A DNA stretch of 64,000 nucleotides from Paraspadella gotoi (Eukaryota > Chaetognatha): contig CM119270.1 of assembly GCA_051294375.1 (NCBI GenBank), positions 20,313,695 to 20,377,694 of the forward strand, in the 5' to 3' direction. The translations under genes were made by a program, and so were the position numbers. Shown here one piece after another: positions 11,700 to 24,395 of the stretch; position 1 is the stretch's first letter; the number at the start of each line of letters is the position of its first letter. Below the pieces are notes generated by a model that saw nothing but the letters and a program-made list of their open reading frames with translations, did no database searches and had not been told where the DNA came from.

Positions 11700-13820
11700 C
11701 GGTTATGTCTGATTCTGAATAAGATATGTTGAAACGATGTAGATTTGTATAGGAAGAAAGAAGAAAAAGAGAATATGTGAATATGTGATAAAGGTTGTTT
11801 TGTGAAGGTTAGATTTTGGTTTTAATCTGTTAATGAAAAGAAAAAAAAGAAGAAAAAAGTGTATAAAGAGAGAAATGAAAGGAGGTAGATAAGAAAGAAG
11901 ACCGAAAAATTCACGTTTTTTCTCCAGTTCTCTTTCACGCAGAAATAAATCTAAGAGACCCTCCTTTAAATAGTATCGAAGAATAACGTGGAAAAGTGAA
12001 TGATATTGCACACGCGAGAGAAAAACGAAACGGGACAGTGAATATCTCTCGTATTAGAGGTAGAACGTTGATAGTTGGCGCCTTTCGCGACATATTTGAG
12101 ACTCTCTTTAGCACGCGCGTTGTAGTTTACGAGGGTGAGACGAGGGGTGAGGCCGCTAATAGCTCGTTTTTTGCCGATATTTGTCATTGTTGCTTGAGTG
12201 CAGTAGAAGTTTGGGCGGAGAGTGTTATTTTCGCGCCGGATCGTTAGTGCTAGATGTATACCAGGGTTGATAGAAGAGATAATGAGAGCTGATTTTTTAC
12301 AACACACTCACGATTCCTCGTGAGGATAGGTTCCTACTCGTGATACGTGTGGCTGAGTATGTCGTGTGGTTCCAATGGGATTTATAAAAGATTTTTCTGA
12401 TTTTCTAATTTTATACACCTTACGAGATGAGAATTCTGAATATGAAAAATATATATAGCTTTAATATAGTGTTGTTTGTTAAATTTTAATTATAATATAT
12501 TATGTACACGAATTGAACCATTGAATTGTGGAGTAAATTCTATATATGGATTGTATTATTCTTACGCCAGTATTATGCTTTATTCTATATTATTTATATT
12601 CGTGTATACTAATCGAAGGTATAATACAAGTAATGAATTATTAGTCAACACTCTTTTTCTATATTCATTAATCAATTAGGCTATCTGTATGCTCTTCATT
12701 GCTTATTTTTGTTTATCTTCTTATAATAATCTGTCGACTATATATTTACTAGATCTCTTTTATGTCTTATGGTTTTTGTGTCTCACTCCAAATCAGAAGC
12801 GAAATGATCTATAACCCATTTCACACAGTTTTCTCGACTATAGTAAATATCTGCCAGTATCTCAGCAACGTGATTGTAGAGAGAAAATAATACGTTTCTA
12901 TAACATCTATATACAAAACCGTTGACCAATTCCTAGGTACGCTCACCTCGAATTAAGTTTTGTCGTATTTATTTTTCTCGCGCGAAATTTTTATTGTTAC
13001 AAATGGAAAGTTGAGAAAAATATATTTTTCATATATTTTTAAATCTAAATTCTAAAATTATTCAATGCATAGCTGCTCTCACGAATAAGTTTTGTGTATA
13101 TGTAGATAGAACATGAAAAGAATTATATTAGTATAAAGTGTTATTTTCTTTTATTCTAAGTCCAATAACTTTTAGCTTGAGGATTTTTAAAGGCGTGGTT
13201 AATGATGAATATCTATGACAAAGGCAACTCGTAAGAGCTGTAGAACAAAAATATTTTATATAAAAGGAGGGTGACGCTTTCTCGATACTATTAGTTGACA
13301 AGAATGGTGATTTTACGCTGAACATGGGAATTTCTGTGTTATGTCTTCTTTGGTGAATATTAGGGATGCAGTTTAATGAGCTTTACGACTTAAAAAGTCT
13401 TCCACTCTGCGCGAAAGCACATGGTGATGACATGGTTTGTCAAAATCATTATCATCTAGATACCATAAGTATAGTATTATGCTCAGTAACTTACTACCGT
13501 GTGGATGCCTGATTGTAATGATATCGTCCTGCGCTCGTCGATATATTACATCGTATATGATGAAAACTCACAATTTTTCAGCTGAATAGGTCTTGCTGAT
13601 ACATTTGATGGTGAATACGAGAAATAACAGGACCAATAAAAGTCTTCAGTCATATTTCGCGCAATCATGGTGACTCTTTTCTCGACTCGGGATTTTTTTT
13701 CTCCTTGATAAAATTTCTCAGATTCGAATGGAAATTTCGTCATTCGTTTTTTATAGTTGGATGTCGGAGAAGAATTTGATTTTATGAGGTTGCGAATGGC
13801 TTGATCTGATCTACGTCGTA
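11700..13820. other. No recognisable gene
   Basis: AT-rich except 12,000-12,250, which is CpG-richer with an 83-codon frame of no known family. Nothing convincing otherwise. Confidence 0.35.
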
Positions 13821-13828
13821 GTGCTAAC

Positions 13829-13970
13829 TAGGGGTGAGAGAGAGAGAAGTATGAGTGAGAGAGATGAGAGAGAGATGATGAGGTAGGGAAGACTGTGAGG
13901 AGAGACTTGTCGAGATGAGAGAAGATTTGGAAGTGAGAGAGCAGAGAGAGGGGAGAGGAATGGGGGGACG
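13829..13970 (+). repeat. GA-rich tract
   Basis: GAGAGA runs with GATGAG interruptions. Confidence 0.7.
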
Positions 13971-14106
13971 ACCTGGTAGGAATAATAGAAGAGACAATGT
14001 TATGCAAGATTGGATGAGCGAATAAGAAGAAAAAAACTCGATCCTCGCGATTGGAGAGAGGTTGTGAAAGTATTAAAAAGGAGTCCATGAGCGGCAGAGA
14101 GAGAGG

Positions 14107-14510
14107 AAAGACGAGTGACAGTTTAATCCTTTAACCTAACCCAAGTCCGACTAGAAGACCTGATAACCTAATCCCGAGAGAAATAACGCACTAACCAACC
14201 CAATCCCTAACCTAACCAACTAACCTAACTCAATGCCTAGCCTAACTTAAAGCACAATCGCTCTTAGAAGCGCTCATGAAGTACATAACGCCAAATCGCA
14301 CCTAGAGAGGAACGTGGAACCTAAACCTCGAATCGGCGCCCTTCACGCTAAGACCGCTAACCCAATCGACGCCATAGACGTAACTAAGGCACGAAATCGA
14401 AGACCTAGAGCCTAACCTACCAGATCTCTAACATAACCGCCACAATCCTAACTAATCGTAACCCAATTCCATAAGCCAACCTGAAACCTATATCCCGTAC
14501 CAAATCCATA
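14107..14510 (+). repeat. Degenerate CCTAA-rich (TTAGG telomere-type) patch
   Basis: The words CCTAACC, AACCTAA and CTAACC recur dozens of times, densest at 14,185-14,250, for example CCCTAACCTAACCAAC. (TTAGG)n is the ancestral arthropod telomere repeat. Units are heavily diverged, so this is an old interstitial block or a satellite derived from it. Confidence 0.5.
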
Positions 14511-14599
14511 GTTGGTGGGAATCATACTTTTCTGCCCCGAATTGGAATATTGTTTTAAAGGGGAAGATTCAAAAGGTGGAATATTCGATGCGACGCGAA

Positions 14600-15006
14600 A
14601 CTTACGCATCATGGTGTGAAGTCAGATGAGAGAGGAAGATGAAGGAGAGAGAGAGAGAAGGAGAGGAGGGAGGTAGTGACCCATCTAGGTGGTTGCTGAT
14701 GGGTAAAAAAAGTGACGTATGATGAGGACGAGAGAGAGGAGGGAGACGAAATCGGAGACGCGAGAGCATGTAGAGGGAGACAGAAAGAGACAATCTCTCT
14801 CCCAAAGACTTTCTCGACCGGCCGCACGGTATTTAAAATAATATGAGCTACTTTTTTCTCCATCGAAGAAGCAAGGAAGGCAACAACAAAGACGATGACG
14901 ATGACAAACATTAACAACCCCAATCAGTCACGACGGCAGAGGAAAATGTCGGGCGCGAACTACATTGTAGCCAAGAATTATGCGCAAAAAGACATTGGCT
15001 CGCCCG

Positions 15007-15040
<34 letters not shown>
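14600..15040 (+). repeat. GA-rich sequence ending in a gap
   Basis: GA tracts at 14,620-14,680 and 15,010-15,040 flank about 300 bp of ordinary sequence. The second runs directly into a 118-N gap. Confidence 0.6.
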
Positions 15041-15735
15041 NNNNNNNNNNNNNNNNNNNNNNNNNNNNNNNNNNNNNNNNNNNNNNNNNNNNNNNNNNNN
15101 NNNNNNNNNNNNNNNNNNNNNNNNNNNNNNNNNNNNNNNNNNNNNNNNNNNNNNNNNNGAGGAGAGGACCGAGATGTCGAGGGAGATCTAGGACTGACGA
15201 GATCGATCTCTCGAGTGCTGACTGAGAGAGACGGATGAGAGAGATCAATGAGAAAGAAACGATACAATGAAACTCTCTCTCTACAAAATCATCAATCATA
15301 CATCATCATCTCATACATATCACAATCATCTATTCTCTCTAACTCTCTCTCTACAAATCCAGAACAACGCAGAGCTTCTCAATTTAAAAATCCCCTGAAA
15401 TCGGATTAAAGGGAGATTTCGGTAAATTCGCTCGGAAAGTAAAACCGTTTCTTGTTGTTGTTGTTGTTAAGCTCATTGAAATAATAAGGGAATCAACGAA
15501 GCGAGTAAGTTGGGCGATGAGAATCGAGCCTTACCTTTTTTTCTCTGCTTCGCTGCTTACCTTTTTTGTCGGTCCTTTCGTTTCTACTGACGGTAATTAG
15601 GCCAGATACGACACAGTAAACTTGTTGTTGTTGTTGTTTTTGTTGTGGTTGTTGTTATTGATATTGTCATTTTTTTGTGTCGCAAGAGTGAATCTCTATT
15701 TCTTCAAATTCAAACGTCTGAGTCTCTCGTCGTCG

Positions 15736-15900
15736 TTTTCTTTTCTTTTCTTTTCTTTTCTATTCTATTCTATTCTATTCTATTCTATTCTATTCTATTC
15801 TATTCTATTCTATTCTTTTCTTTTCTTTTCTTTTCTTTTCTTTTCTTTTCTTTTCTTTTCCTTTCCTTTCCTTTCCTTTCCTTTCCTTTCCTTTCCTTTC
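15736..15900 (+). repeat. Compound pentanucleotide microsatellite
   Basis: In one unbroken 5-bp register: (TTTTC)5, (TATTC)11, (TTTTC)9, (CTTTC)8, 33 units in all. The long Phe/Ser/Leu frames across it are artefacts of the repeat. Confidence 0.95.
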
Positions 15901-16021
15901 ATTTCCTTAACTTCAAAACCCTGTACTTTTTTTTTCTCATTTCCTCTCTTTACTCCGCGACTTACAAATTCATTTTTCGGTTCTTTTGAAGGATTTTTTA
16001 TCTTCCTCCTCTTCGTCCTTT

Positions 16022-16053
<32 letters not shown>

Positions 16054-16627
16054 CTCCTCAGCTTTTCTCTATACTATATATTCTCTCTTTTTATTCTTTT
16101 CACTTTTTTTTCTCTTTACTTTTTTGATCCGATGCTCTTTTTTTTCTTACCTTAAACGATTCTTTTGTTTTGTTGATCCCAGCCTCGATCCCATTTAAGC
16201 CTTAATCCTCACAGATGGCGCGAGAGAGAGACATTTAAAGTCCCTTAAGCCGGAGTTAAAATTATCGTCACTTATGTATATTCTTTCTGACGGATCGACA
16301 GAGTTGTGCGATAAGATAGGCAAATTATATCATGAAATCGGTACTACTATCTATTTATCTATAAAATTACGAGCATGCTTCCTGGTTTTATGATATTAAA
16401 TGATTAAATGATTAACAAGCTATAAGTTAGCCAACATAATAAATTCCGGTTTGTATTTAACCAGTTTATTTTTGTCTTTGTCTTTGTCATGGCGAACTCG
16501 GTCATCCCTGCGTGAACGACCTTGCGTGCACGACCTTGCGTGCACGACCGTGAGTGCGCGTCGATTGGAATCGCACGCAAAGCGAGAAAAGGTGGAGGAA
16601 AAAAAATCGATAACCAAAACCAAAGTT

Positions 16628-16672
16628 GTCGTCGTTATTGTTGTTGTTGTCGTCGTCGTCGTCGTCGTCTTC
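16628..16672 (+). repeat. (TTG)n next to (GTC)n
   Basis: GTTGTTGTTGT is followed by six or more GTC units. The same pairing recurs at 27,300, 52,748 and 58,050. Confidence 0.85.
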
Positions 16673-16811
16673 GTATGCAGGCAGATGCAGATTCTTGTCA
16701 ACTGACTAAAAAGGAAAGCGTTCATTAGTAAAGTTTAATGAACTAAGCAATTTTTTAAAAAAAAGTTTAAATTTAGTTTTCAACTAATTAGAGAGAGTAT
16801 TATTTGTTATC

Positions 16812-16846
<35 letters not shown>
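16812..16846 (+). repeat. (CT)n tract ending in a 200-N gap
   Basis: Pure CT repeat to the gap edge. On the far side, 17,047-17,084, an (AAAAG)n pentanucleotide begins. Confidence 0.9.
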
Positions 16847-17099
16847 NNNNNNNNNNNNNNNNNNNNNNNNNNNNNNNNNNNNNNNNNNNNNNNNNNNNNN
16901 NNNNNNNNNNNNNNNNNNNNNNNNNNNNNNNNNNNNNNNNNNNNNNNNNNNNNNNNNNNNNNNNNNNNNNNNNNNNNNNNNNNNNNNNNNNNNNNNNNNN
17001 NNNNNNNNNNNNNNNNNNNNNNNNNNNNNNNNNNNNNNNNNNNNNNAAGAAAAGAAAAGAAAAGAAAAGAAAAGAAAAGAAACGAAGAAAAGGAAAGGC

Positions 17100-17820
17100 A
17101 ATCGATGACTTTAGAGGAAAAAAGGAGGAAAATAATTTGAAAGAAAATTGGTAAAAAAACTAAAAAGAAAAAGAGGCAAAAAAAAAATTTGCTAATGACG
17201 GCTAAAGAAATTCTGCAACAAATCGTGAATGCAATAGAAAAGCGGCATTTGCTGCAAACGTGAAAGAACTAATTCTTTTCGATTTCGAATATTAAAATGA
17301 CGGAAAAAGGAAAAGGTGAAGGACGACGACGACGACGACGATGACGAAGAGATCAAGCATCGTGACTTTGTTTATTCACTCGACCGGGTGATGTGATGAA
17401 ATAATGATGCGGGTGAATTCACCTCACGGATTCGTCGACAACCGTCTCCTCTCATTTTTCTAATTCCACCCAAAAATTGTTTCTGGATTTAGGCCTTAAA
17501 ATGGTCAAAATTTGCCTAAGATGGCCCAAAATGGCCTCTTCTTTTTATTTTTTTGGGCTCGATTGAGTTATTGTTTAGGGGGAGAGATTCGTTCTCGTTG
17601 CGCGCTAAAGTAAAAGTTTTAAAATTTAATATTAAAATTTCATATTAAAATTTAATATTAAAATTAACTTTAAAAAGCTATTTTGGATGATTCTGGGGTC
17701 AATTTCGTGATCATTTTCGACCTTTTTGAGTTTAGGTAAGTTTTCATGCTCAAATTTCTGTAACAAATTTTTCTGTCGCAAAAAACCGTAAAATCCATCG
17801 TTTATTCCATCGACGCAGTT
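17100..17820. other. No gene seen
   Basis: AT-rich sequence with a GAC repeat at 17,322-17,345 and an AAAATTTAATATT repeat at 17,620-17,665. Confidence 0.4.
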
Positions 17821-18091
17821 GGAGACTCTCTCTCTCTCTCTCTCNNNNNNNNNNNNNNNNNNNNNNNNNNNNNNNNNNNNNNNNNNNNNNNNNNNNNNNN
17901 NNNNNNNNNNNNNNNNNNNNNNNNNNNNNNNNNNNNNNNNNNNNNNNNNNNNNNNNNNNNNNNNNNNNNNNNNNNNNNNNNNNNNNNNNNNNNNNNNNNN
18001 NNNNNNNNNNNNNNNNNNNNNNNNNNNNNNNNNNNNNNNNNNNNNNNNNNNNNNNNNNNNNNNNNNNNNNNNNNNNNNNNNNNNNNNNNNN

Positions 18092-19230
18092 AACGCCAAA
18101 TGTTCCCTCATTAGATGGAAGCGAAAAAACAAGGCTACGTCGCCCTCGACAACCATAATTTGCGTTTTCGCCGGGAGGGAGTTTCCATGGTTACGAAAAA
18201 TATGATAGGTTTATTATCGAACGTTGGGTTTCGTTTTGGTTCAATCTCGTTGCAGCGAATTTCGTTATCGGCGGACTTCGTTATAAGAGAATTTTGAGGG
18301 AGAATCACGTTTAATAAGGACGATGGACCGAATTAAATAGATAAAGAAAAGTTAGATAAACAATCAATATTTACGTTTATTTTTCCGGCTCTTGTTAATA
18401 ATTTTATACTAAAAATTATTTTCGTTGACAATAGCCCATGAATGTTTTGCCTATAACTTCCCGACTTCCAAAAATAAAATGAGTCTTTCAACTTTCCCGT
18501 CAAAATTTTTCATCCGTCATCGCATTCTATTTTTGCCTTCGATCCTTTCATCCCAGTCTTCCTATCTTCTCCCACCTCCCTTACTTCTCTCCCCCACTTC
18601 TCTATTTCTTTCTCCAACCCCTGCTCTCTCCCCTCTTCCCCCCTCACCCCCAAAATCCACCCCGCTATCGTGGGGGGTCATCATCCCTCCATTACCCCCT
18701 TCCTTTCTCGATCGATTCGAATCTCTGTCTATCTTTACTCCAATCTCGTTTTCGTTAGAGAGGATTAATAACTTCTCTTTTAGATTTTCTTTTCTTTACT
18801 TTTATTCTTTTAATAACTTCTAATTTCATATCGATCTTTTAGCTTATCTATACTTTTTCTTTACTTTTTTTTCGTATTGATTAAGGTCAACATCAATATA
18901 GTTGGCTGCGCGGAAATATAATTTCTGACAATGCTTTTAAAGTGCTAATAACAAATAAAAATTTGACACTGCAATATACAAATGAGATTTTGAATTAAAA
19001 ATGTTCTCACTTCCTCCTCTTTACCCTTCTCCCCTTTTCCAGTTCATAACAACCCGGGGGTTCGCTGACCCCACAACGCGAAACAATCGCTCTTTCTTTT
19101 CCTTGTTTTCTTTGTTTTTTTCTTGTTTTTCTCCACCCGAAACCTGAAAACCTTAAAAAAGACATAATTCGTCGCAGTCATCGTCGCCTCTACAGTTACG
19201 GTCCCGAGTTACAGTTACGGAGCTGAGATA
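18092..19230. other. No recognisable gene
   Basis: Bounded on the left by a 247-N gap. A 60-codon frame at 18,115-18,297 has no known domain. 18,540-18,700 is C/T-rich, with a CCCC-rich piece. Confidence 0.4.
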
Positions 19231-19254
19231 TATTGACCTATAACCAAGAGAGAA

Positions 19255-19295
19255 AGAAAAGAGAGAGAGAGAGGGGGTGATGCCAGTAAGAAAAA

Positions 19296-19335
<40 letters not shown>

Positions 19336-19470
19336 GGTTATTACGAAGGGAGAGAGAGCAGAGAGAGAGAGAGAGCAGGAGCCCGCAGAGAGAGAAGAGA
19401 GAGAGAGAGAAGAGAGAGACGACGAGAGACGAACCCGAGGAGAACAGAGAGAGAGAGAGCAAGAAACAAT
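19255..19470. repeat. Adjacent (GA)n, (CT)n and (GA)n tracts
   Basis: A GA run at about 19,260-19,275, a CT run at 19,302-19,331 and further GA runs to 19,460. The strand switch makes the neighbouring tracts complementary, so they could form a hairpin. Confidence 0.85.
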
Positions 19471-20224
19471 GTGAAAGAGAGTCTGTGGTGGGGGTGTGGG
19501 TTGTTGAAGGGGCGTTTGTCGTGTGAGTGATGGAGAAGTTGCCTGCGTGAAGAGTCGGTAACTAGACCAAGCAAAGACTTTAAAAATTAGCTCTCAACGA
19601 GAAGACGACGACGAGAGATGAAGAGATAAAAGAGAGAGAGAGAGAGAGCAGAGAGAACGAGAGCAGAGACGAAGCACGAGAGAGAGCAAGCCGTAATAAT
19701 GCAAGGGTCTCCGAAACAATTAGGTCCGCCAGACCGAACACAAAAAACCGGGCACTTACTGCCGGTCGGAAACAGAAGCGTAACATCTCAGAGAGGAGAG
19801 CGCGAGAGAGACGAAGATCGAGAGAGAAGACGAGAGAGAGAGCGAGAGAGAATCTCTCTCCTTTTNNNNNNNNNNNNNNNNNNNNNNNNNNNNNNNNNNN
19901 NNNNNNNNNNNNNNNNNNNNNNNNNNNNNNNNNNNNNNNNNNNNNNNNNNNNNNNNNNNNNNNNNNNNNNNNNNNNNNNNNNNNNNNNNNNNNNNNNNNN
20001 NNNNNNNNNNNNCCTCCCTTTGTTCTCAGATCCAAGTTTGTTGCTCCAATTTTCGAAAGGACGAACCTTTTCCTTTCTTTTCTCTTCATTTCTTTTCCTC
20101 TTTTTCTTTCTTTTTTTTCCTTTCCTTTCCTATTGTTCTCTCTCTCTCTTTCTTTTGTTCTTTCTTCTTTCTTTTTTTTTCTCCGCCCGTGATGGGTGGA
20201 GGATGTTCTTTCGCCACGTTTTTG

Positions 20225-20310
20225 GGTCCAGAGGGCCTCTTTTTCTCGAGGGGGCCTTTTGGAGGCCTTTTCGAGGCCTTTTGGAGGCTTTTTGAGGCCT
20301 TCGGTTCTTT
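20225..20310 (+). repeat. AGGCCTTTT short tandem repeat
   Basis: GAGGCCTTTT or close variants occur about six times with 12-16 bp spacing. Each contains the palindrome AGGCCT. Confidence 0.6.
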
Positions 20311-20319
20311 AAGAGGTTT

Positions 20320-21680
20320 CATCCGTCTGTTTTTAGGTTTTTCGATTGGAAGGAGGATGAAATTAAAAGTTAATCCAGAGTCCATTACTTTTGTTACTTG
20401 ACCGAAAAAAAATATTCTCTTCTCTTCTTTTTTTTTCTTTTCTTTTATTCTACACACTTCATCACGTGATCCTCAGTCACGCGCCCAAGGATCCAGGATC
20501 AAAACCGACCCCTTTCATCAAATTTCCCCGCGAGACAAAACGATCCAGAAAATTTGAGCCAATTTTTTCGAACTTTTAAAAAAATGGAACCGAAATTTTC
20601 ATTTAAATGGAATCAAACTTTTTTAAAAAGAAACCATTTTTTGTTAAAAAACCCGAGCTAAAAATTTTTAAATTTTAAAATAGAACCAAACTTTCGTTAA
20701 TGGAATCACAGTCTTTAAACACAGTCTACCCTTTGACCAAAACAAATGACCCAACTCACGGAAACCTCTTCATCAATTTTGTTTCTCCCGGAATTTCCTC
20801 GTTCCTCAAATTTTCCCAACTAAAAAGCAGTTTGTTTCCTTTGTTTCTTTTTCTGTTTCTTGATTCTCGATCCACGCGAAATGAATGAGAAGGGGACGAA
20901 ATCAGAGACCTCACCGGGTCGAGGTCGATTCCACTGTAATCAGAAACCAATTGCCCTTTTTTTTTTGAATTCGTAATTCGGGCGACGACGATCGAGTTCT
21001 TTCGATTCTTAATTATACCTTTGGCCGGTAGAGGAGCTGACGACGCAAAAGGGGGCGAAGGGGGAGGAAAGAAAAACTCTCGACGCGCGACGCAACTCAA
21101 TCCAACCCGATTTTCATTTTCATCTTTTTTAAAGAATTTTCGTGTCCCGGATTTTTCTTGCTCTATTTCGTGGAGGTATTGGCGGGAAACGCAAGAGGAG
21201 GGGGGGTGAAATAAGAAAGGGAATTGAAAGGACAATGAGGATTTTAATGGGGATAAAGTGTGCAGGTTTTTTTTAGGCAGGGAATTAGCGGAGGTTATTA
21301 AAGAAGAGTCGATACTAACTTAACCTTTCCCAGTTGATTTTAAAGATAGAAAGGGGCAGAGGTTAATCCCGGAAGGGCGGCCTCCTTGAGCGGTTAATCG
21401 AAAACTTGGCTAGAATTAATGATTCGAGAACGGAATTTCTTGATCTACTTTTTGCCGACGAGAATTTGGGGCGATCGAAAGTTTGCACCATAAACGCGGA
21501 TCATGAGTCCAACCGGTTTTGAAGGTCGGACGTTCGAATCCAGAGAGCTTGCTTTGTTTTCGTGTCCTTGATCTTGATCTTTCTCTTTAGTTTACTAATA
21601 AGTATATTAATTATTAATCTATTAATCTCTATCAGACTCATCAACTCTTTATACTTTCCTGTCCCTATACCCCGAAACGC
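20320..21680. other. No recognisable gene
   Basis: Mixed composition. The minus strand has a 159-codon open frame (20,756-21,235) without a known domain. A B-box-like GTTCGAATCC at 21,531-21,540 lacks a tRNA fold around it. Confidence 0.35.
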
Positions 21681-21690
21681 GAAAAAAGGC

Positions 21691-21795
21691 GGTCGAACCC
21701 GAACTGTGAAGTCGCTGCTAAGAAAGGAGGTCGAACCCGAACTGTGAAGTCGCTGCTAAGAAAGGAGGTCGAACCCGAACTGTGAAGTCGCTGCC
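21691..21795 (+). repeat. 38-bp minisatellite, 2.8 copies
   Basis: Exact or near-exact units start with GGTCGAACCC at 21,691, 21,729 and 21,767. Confidence 0.95.
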
Positions 21796-21876
21796 AAAAA
21801 TCGCGTTGAGGAGGGAAAAGCAAAAGCGAATGGATTTGAACGATTAAAAGAAAAAAGATGTGAGGGGGATTGAGGT

Positions 21877-21985
21877 GGGAAATCTCCAAGGCTTGGGGAT
21901 TGGGGACTGGGAAATCTCCAAGGCTTGGGGATTGGGGACTGGGAAATCTCCAAGGCTTGGGGATTGGGGACTGGGAATTCTCCAA
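21877..21985 (+). repeat. 32-bp minisatellite, 3.4 copies
   Basis: Units start with GGGAAATCTCC at 21,877, 21,909 and 21,941, and a fourth, partial variant GGGAATTCTCC at 21,973. The period is not a multiple of three, so translation frames rotate through it. Confidence 0.95.
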
Positions 21986-22014
21986 AGCCCTCGTGGGTCA
22001 TGTCTTTCTGTCTG

Positions 22015-22115
22015 TCTGTTTATCGGTTCGTTCGTTCGTTCGCACTTTAGTTCATTAGTTTGTTCGTTCCATGGTTCGTTCCTTCGTTCATTCTTTCCTA
22101 CCTTTGTTCCTTCTC
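22015..22115 (+). repeat. Degenerate GTTC/GTCT tetranucleotide repeat
   Basis: GTCTGTCTGT then GTTCGTTCGTTCG and scattered GTTC units. Confidence 0.7.
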
Positions 22116-22365
22116 TCGTCCGCCAGAGGCGGAGTCTATCAAACCGGATTCAATAATAAAACTTAAGTGGGCGACGATTCAAGGTTTTTTCCCCGTGGAG
22201 GAGATTTCGACGCTAAGTTAATTTTGGGTTTAATATTAATTTCTCCAGTTTAACTTATGTCGTAATGTTATTTCGAGGAATTTTAGGTAATTTACAAACT
22301 CACCCTTTATATTTGGATATAATAGTTTTATAAATAATAAATAATCAAAATAGTTTTAACTGAAT

Positions 22366-22390
22366 NNNNNNNNNNNNNNNNNNNNNNNNN
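22366..22390. other. 25-N placeholder gap
   Basis: Fixed-length gap immediately left of the noisy copy A of the 22.7-31.2 kb duplication. Confidence 0.95.
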
Positions 22391-22889
22391 AAAAAAGAAT
22401 AACACTTACAGAAATAATTATAACACCGAAATCAGGTGAATTTGGAATAATAAGAAGCCAGACCGTTCGCCTCTCCCCTGTTTATTAACCCGCCCCCTCC
22501 ACCTCGCCCCCCCCCCCCGGCGCGCTTTGAAGAAAACGCGAGTCGAACGCTTTGATCGAAGGTTGACCCTAAAACCAAAAATCCTTGGAGGTGAAAATAG
22601 TTGTTTTGTCCTTAACATGAGGATAAACAAAATTCTTAGAAGGAGAAAAAAAAAGAAGGGTCATTGTGAAAGATTCTTTGAAAGTGAATAAACAGTTAAA
22701 ATTATGAGTTAGAATAACCATTATTAAAGTTACATAATTCTTTTTTTTTGTTTGAATTTATTTCTTCGGGCGAAAGCTGTTTGGTCGAGAATCAACAGAG
22801 AAAAAGAAAAAAAAAAAAAAGAAACACTCGGAGGTTTTTTCTTAAGAATTGCAGCCTTTTCATTGGACGCCTGGCTATTATCACGGGCG

Positions 22890-23216
22890 ATGAAACGCTC
22901 TCTCTCTCGTCTTCGTCGTCACGTCTCTCGGTCATCTCCTCTCGTCTCTCTCCTCGCTCTCCCTCTCTACTCTCTCTCTCCCTACTCATCTCTTCTCTGC
23001 TCTCTCCTGAATCAGAAGGGCTGCTCTCGCGCGTGGATCACGAGATGCAATCAGTGATTGAAGATGCGATCCACGTGAGGGATAAAAAGAAAATCAAGGA
23101 TGCTGCACGAAATTCGCTTCGTTTTTTCCGCTCGAAATTCTGAGCCAGGTGCAATGCGGTCGAGTTGACCGAGTAAGAGAGAGAGAGAGACGAGCAGAGG
23201 GAGAAGAAAGAGGAGG

Positions 23217-23282
<66 letters not shown>

Positions 23283-23290
23283 GAAGGAGA
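22890..23290. repeat. (CT)n tract followed by inverted (GA)n tract
   Basis: CT-rich sequence at 22,890-23,010 and GA-rich sequence at 23,168-23,290 face each other across about 150 bp. Confidence 0.75.
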
Positions 23291-24089
23291 GCGAGAGCTT
23301 TAAAAGCTTTGGGTCGTTAGAGGACATAAGGCTTACAACCATGCCAACTGCTTAAACATTTTATAACGTAATATGGGGTTTAAAACTTTTGATGTTTCAA
23401 ATTGATTGCATTCTTGCAAGTTTTGTCCGTCCGGTCGTTGTCATCCGTCGTCGTGTCGGTCATTCTCGTTTCACGGCTGGCAGATGAACATTTGAAACGA
23501 ATTCCGCGATCGAAAATCGAAAGCGAACGAAAAGAGTGAAAGAGGGAGAGGAGTGAAAAGGGTGACATAGGGTGACGAAGTGTGGCTGGAGGAATGAAAA
23601 AGATGAATCGACGGTTGACAAGAGGTGGACAGAGGGTGGACGGACAGTGTGGCAGAGAAATGACAGAAAGTAAAATCGGAGGGTGGACAGAAGGAAGTTG
23701 ACAAAAGAAGGGGTCTAAAAAGGGTTGATTGGAAGAACGGTAAAAATCGACCTTTTATGTTAAGTTGACGGGAGGGTTTTCTTCCAGGAAAATGGGAACG
23801 TAATGGTTTCCATCCACAGAAATGACAAGATGGGAGTCATTGGAGAAGAGTCAACGATCTAAATTACATCGGGGGAGAGGATTTTAGAGCCCCCAAGCCA
23901 ACAGACAAAAAGCCCCAAAGCCAAAGCCACGGACGGGTCGTCGGAGTCAGATGGACCAAATTTCTGGGCAAAGATAAACAATAATCGCGGTTAACCTCGG
24001 TTAACTTTATAGGCCCCCCCGTCCCCAAATCGGGAGTTGACCCTCGGGCGGCGTGGGTCGAGGAAAAAAGGTCTTTTAGCGGTCGTTGG

Positions 24090-24091
24090 AG

Positions 24092-24142
<51 letters not shown>

Positions 24143-24395
24143 CGAGAAGAGAGGAGAGAGCAGAGGAGAAGGAGAGAGAGAGACGGTCTTCCTCCTGGCA
24201 TTGAGGGTTGAGAACTCTGAAACAAACTAACTCATGATTCGAATAAAAAAGCGTGAATATCGTGTCGAAGTAGGAAGAGAGAGAGAGGGAGGGAGAGGGA
24301 AGAAAAGAGCAGAGAGGAAGAGAAAAGAGAGAAAGGAGAGAGAAGAGAGAGGAGAGAGAGAGAGAAGAGAGAGAGAGAAAGAGAAAGAGCAGAGA
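24090..24395 (+). repeat. GA-rich tracts
   Basis: Two GA runs separated by about 75 bp of other sequence, in copy A. Confidence 0.8.

Noticed and set aside
15622-16155. 177-codon Phe/Ser/Leu frame
   Set aside because: It translates the (TTTTC/TATTC/CTTTC)n microsatellite.
21505-21550. tRNA-like GTTCGAATCC motif
   Set aside because: Flanking sequence does not form an acceptor stem, D arm or anticodon arm.
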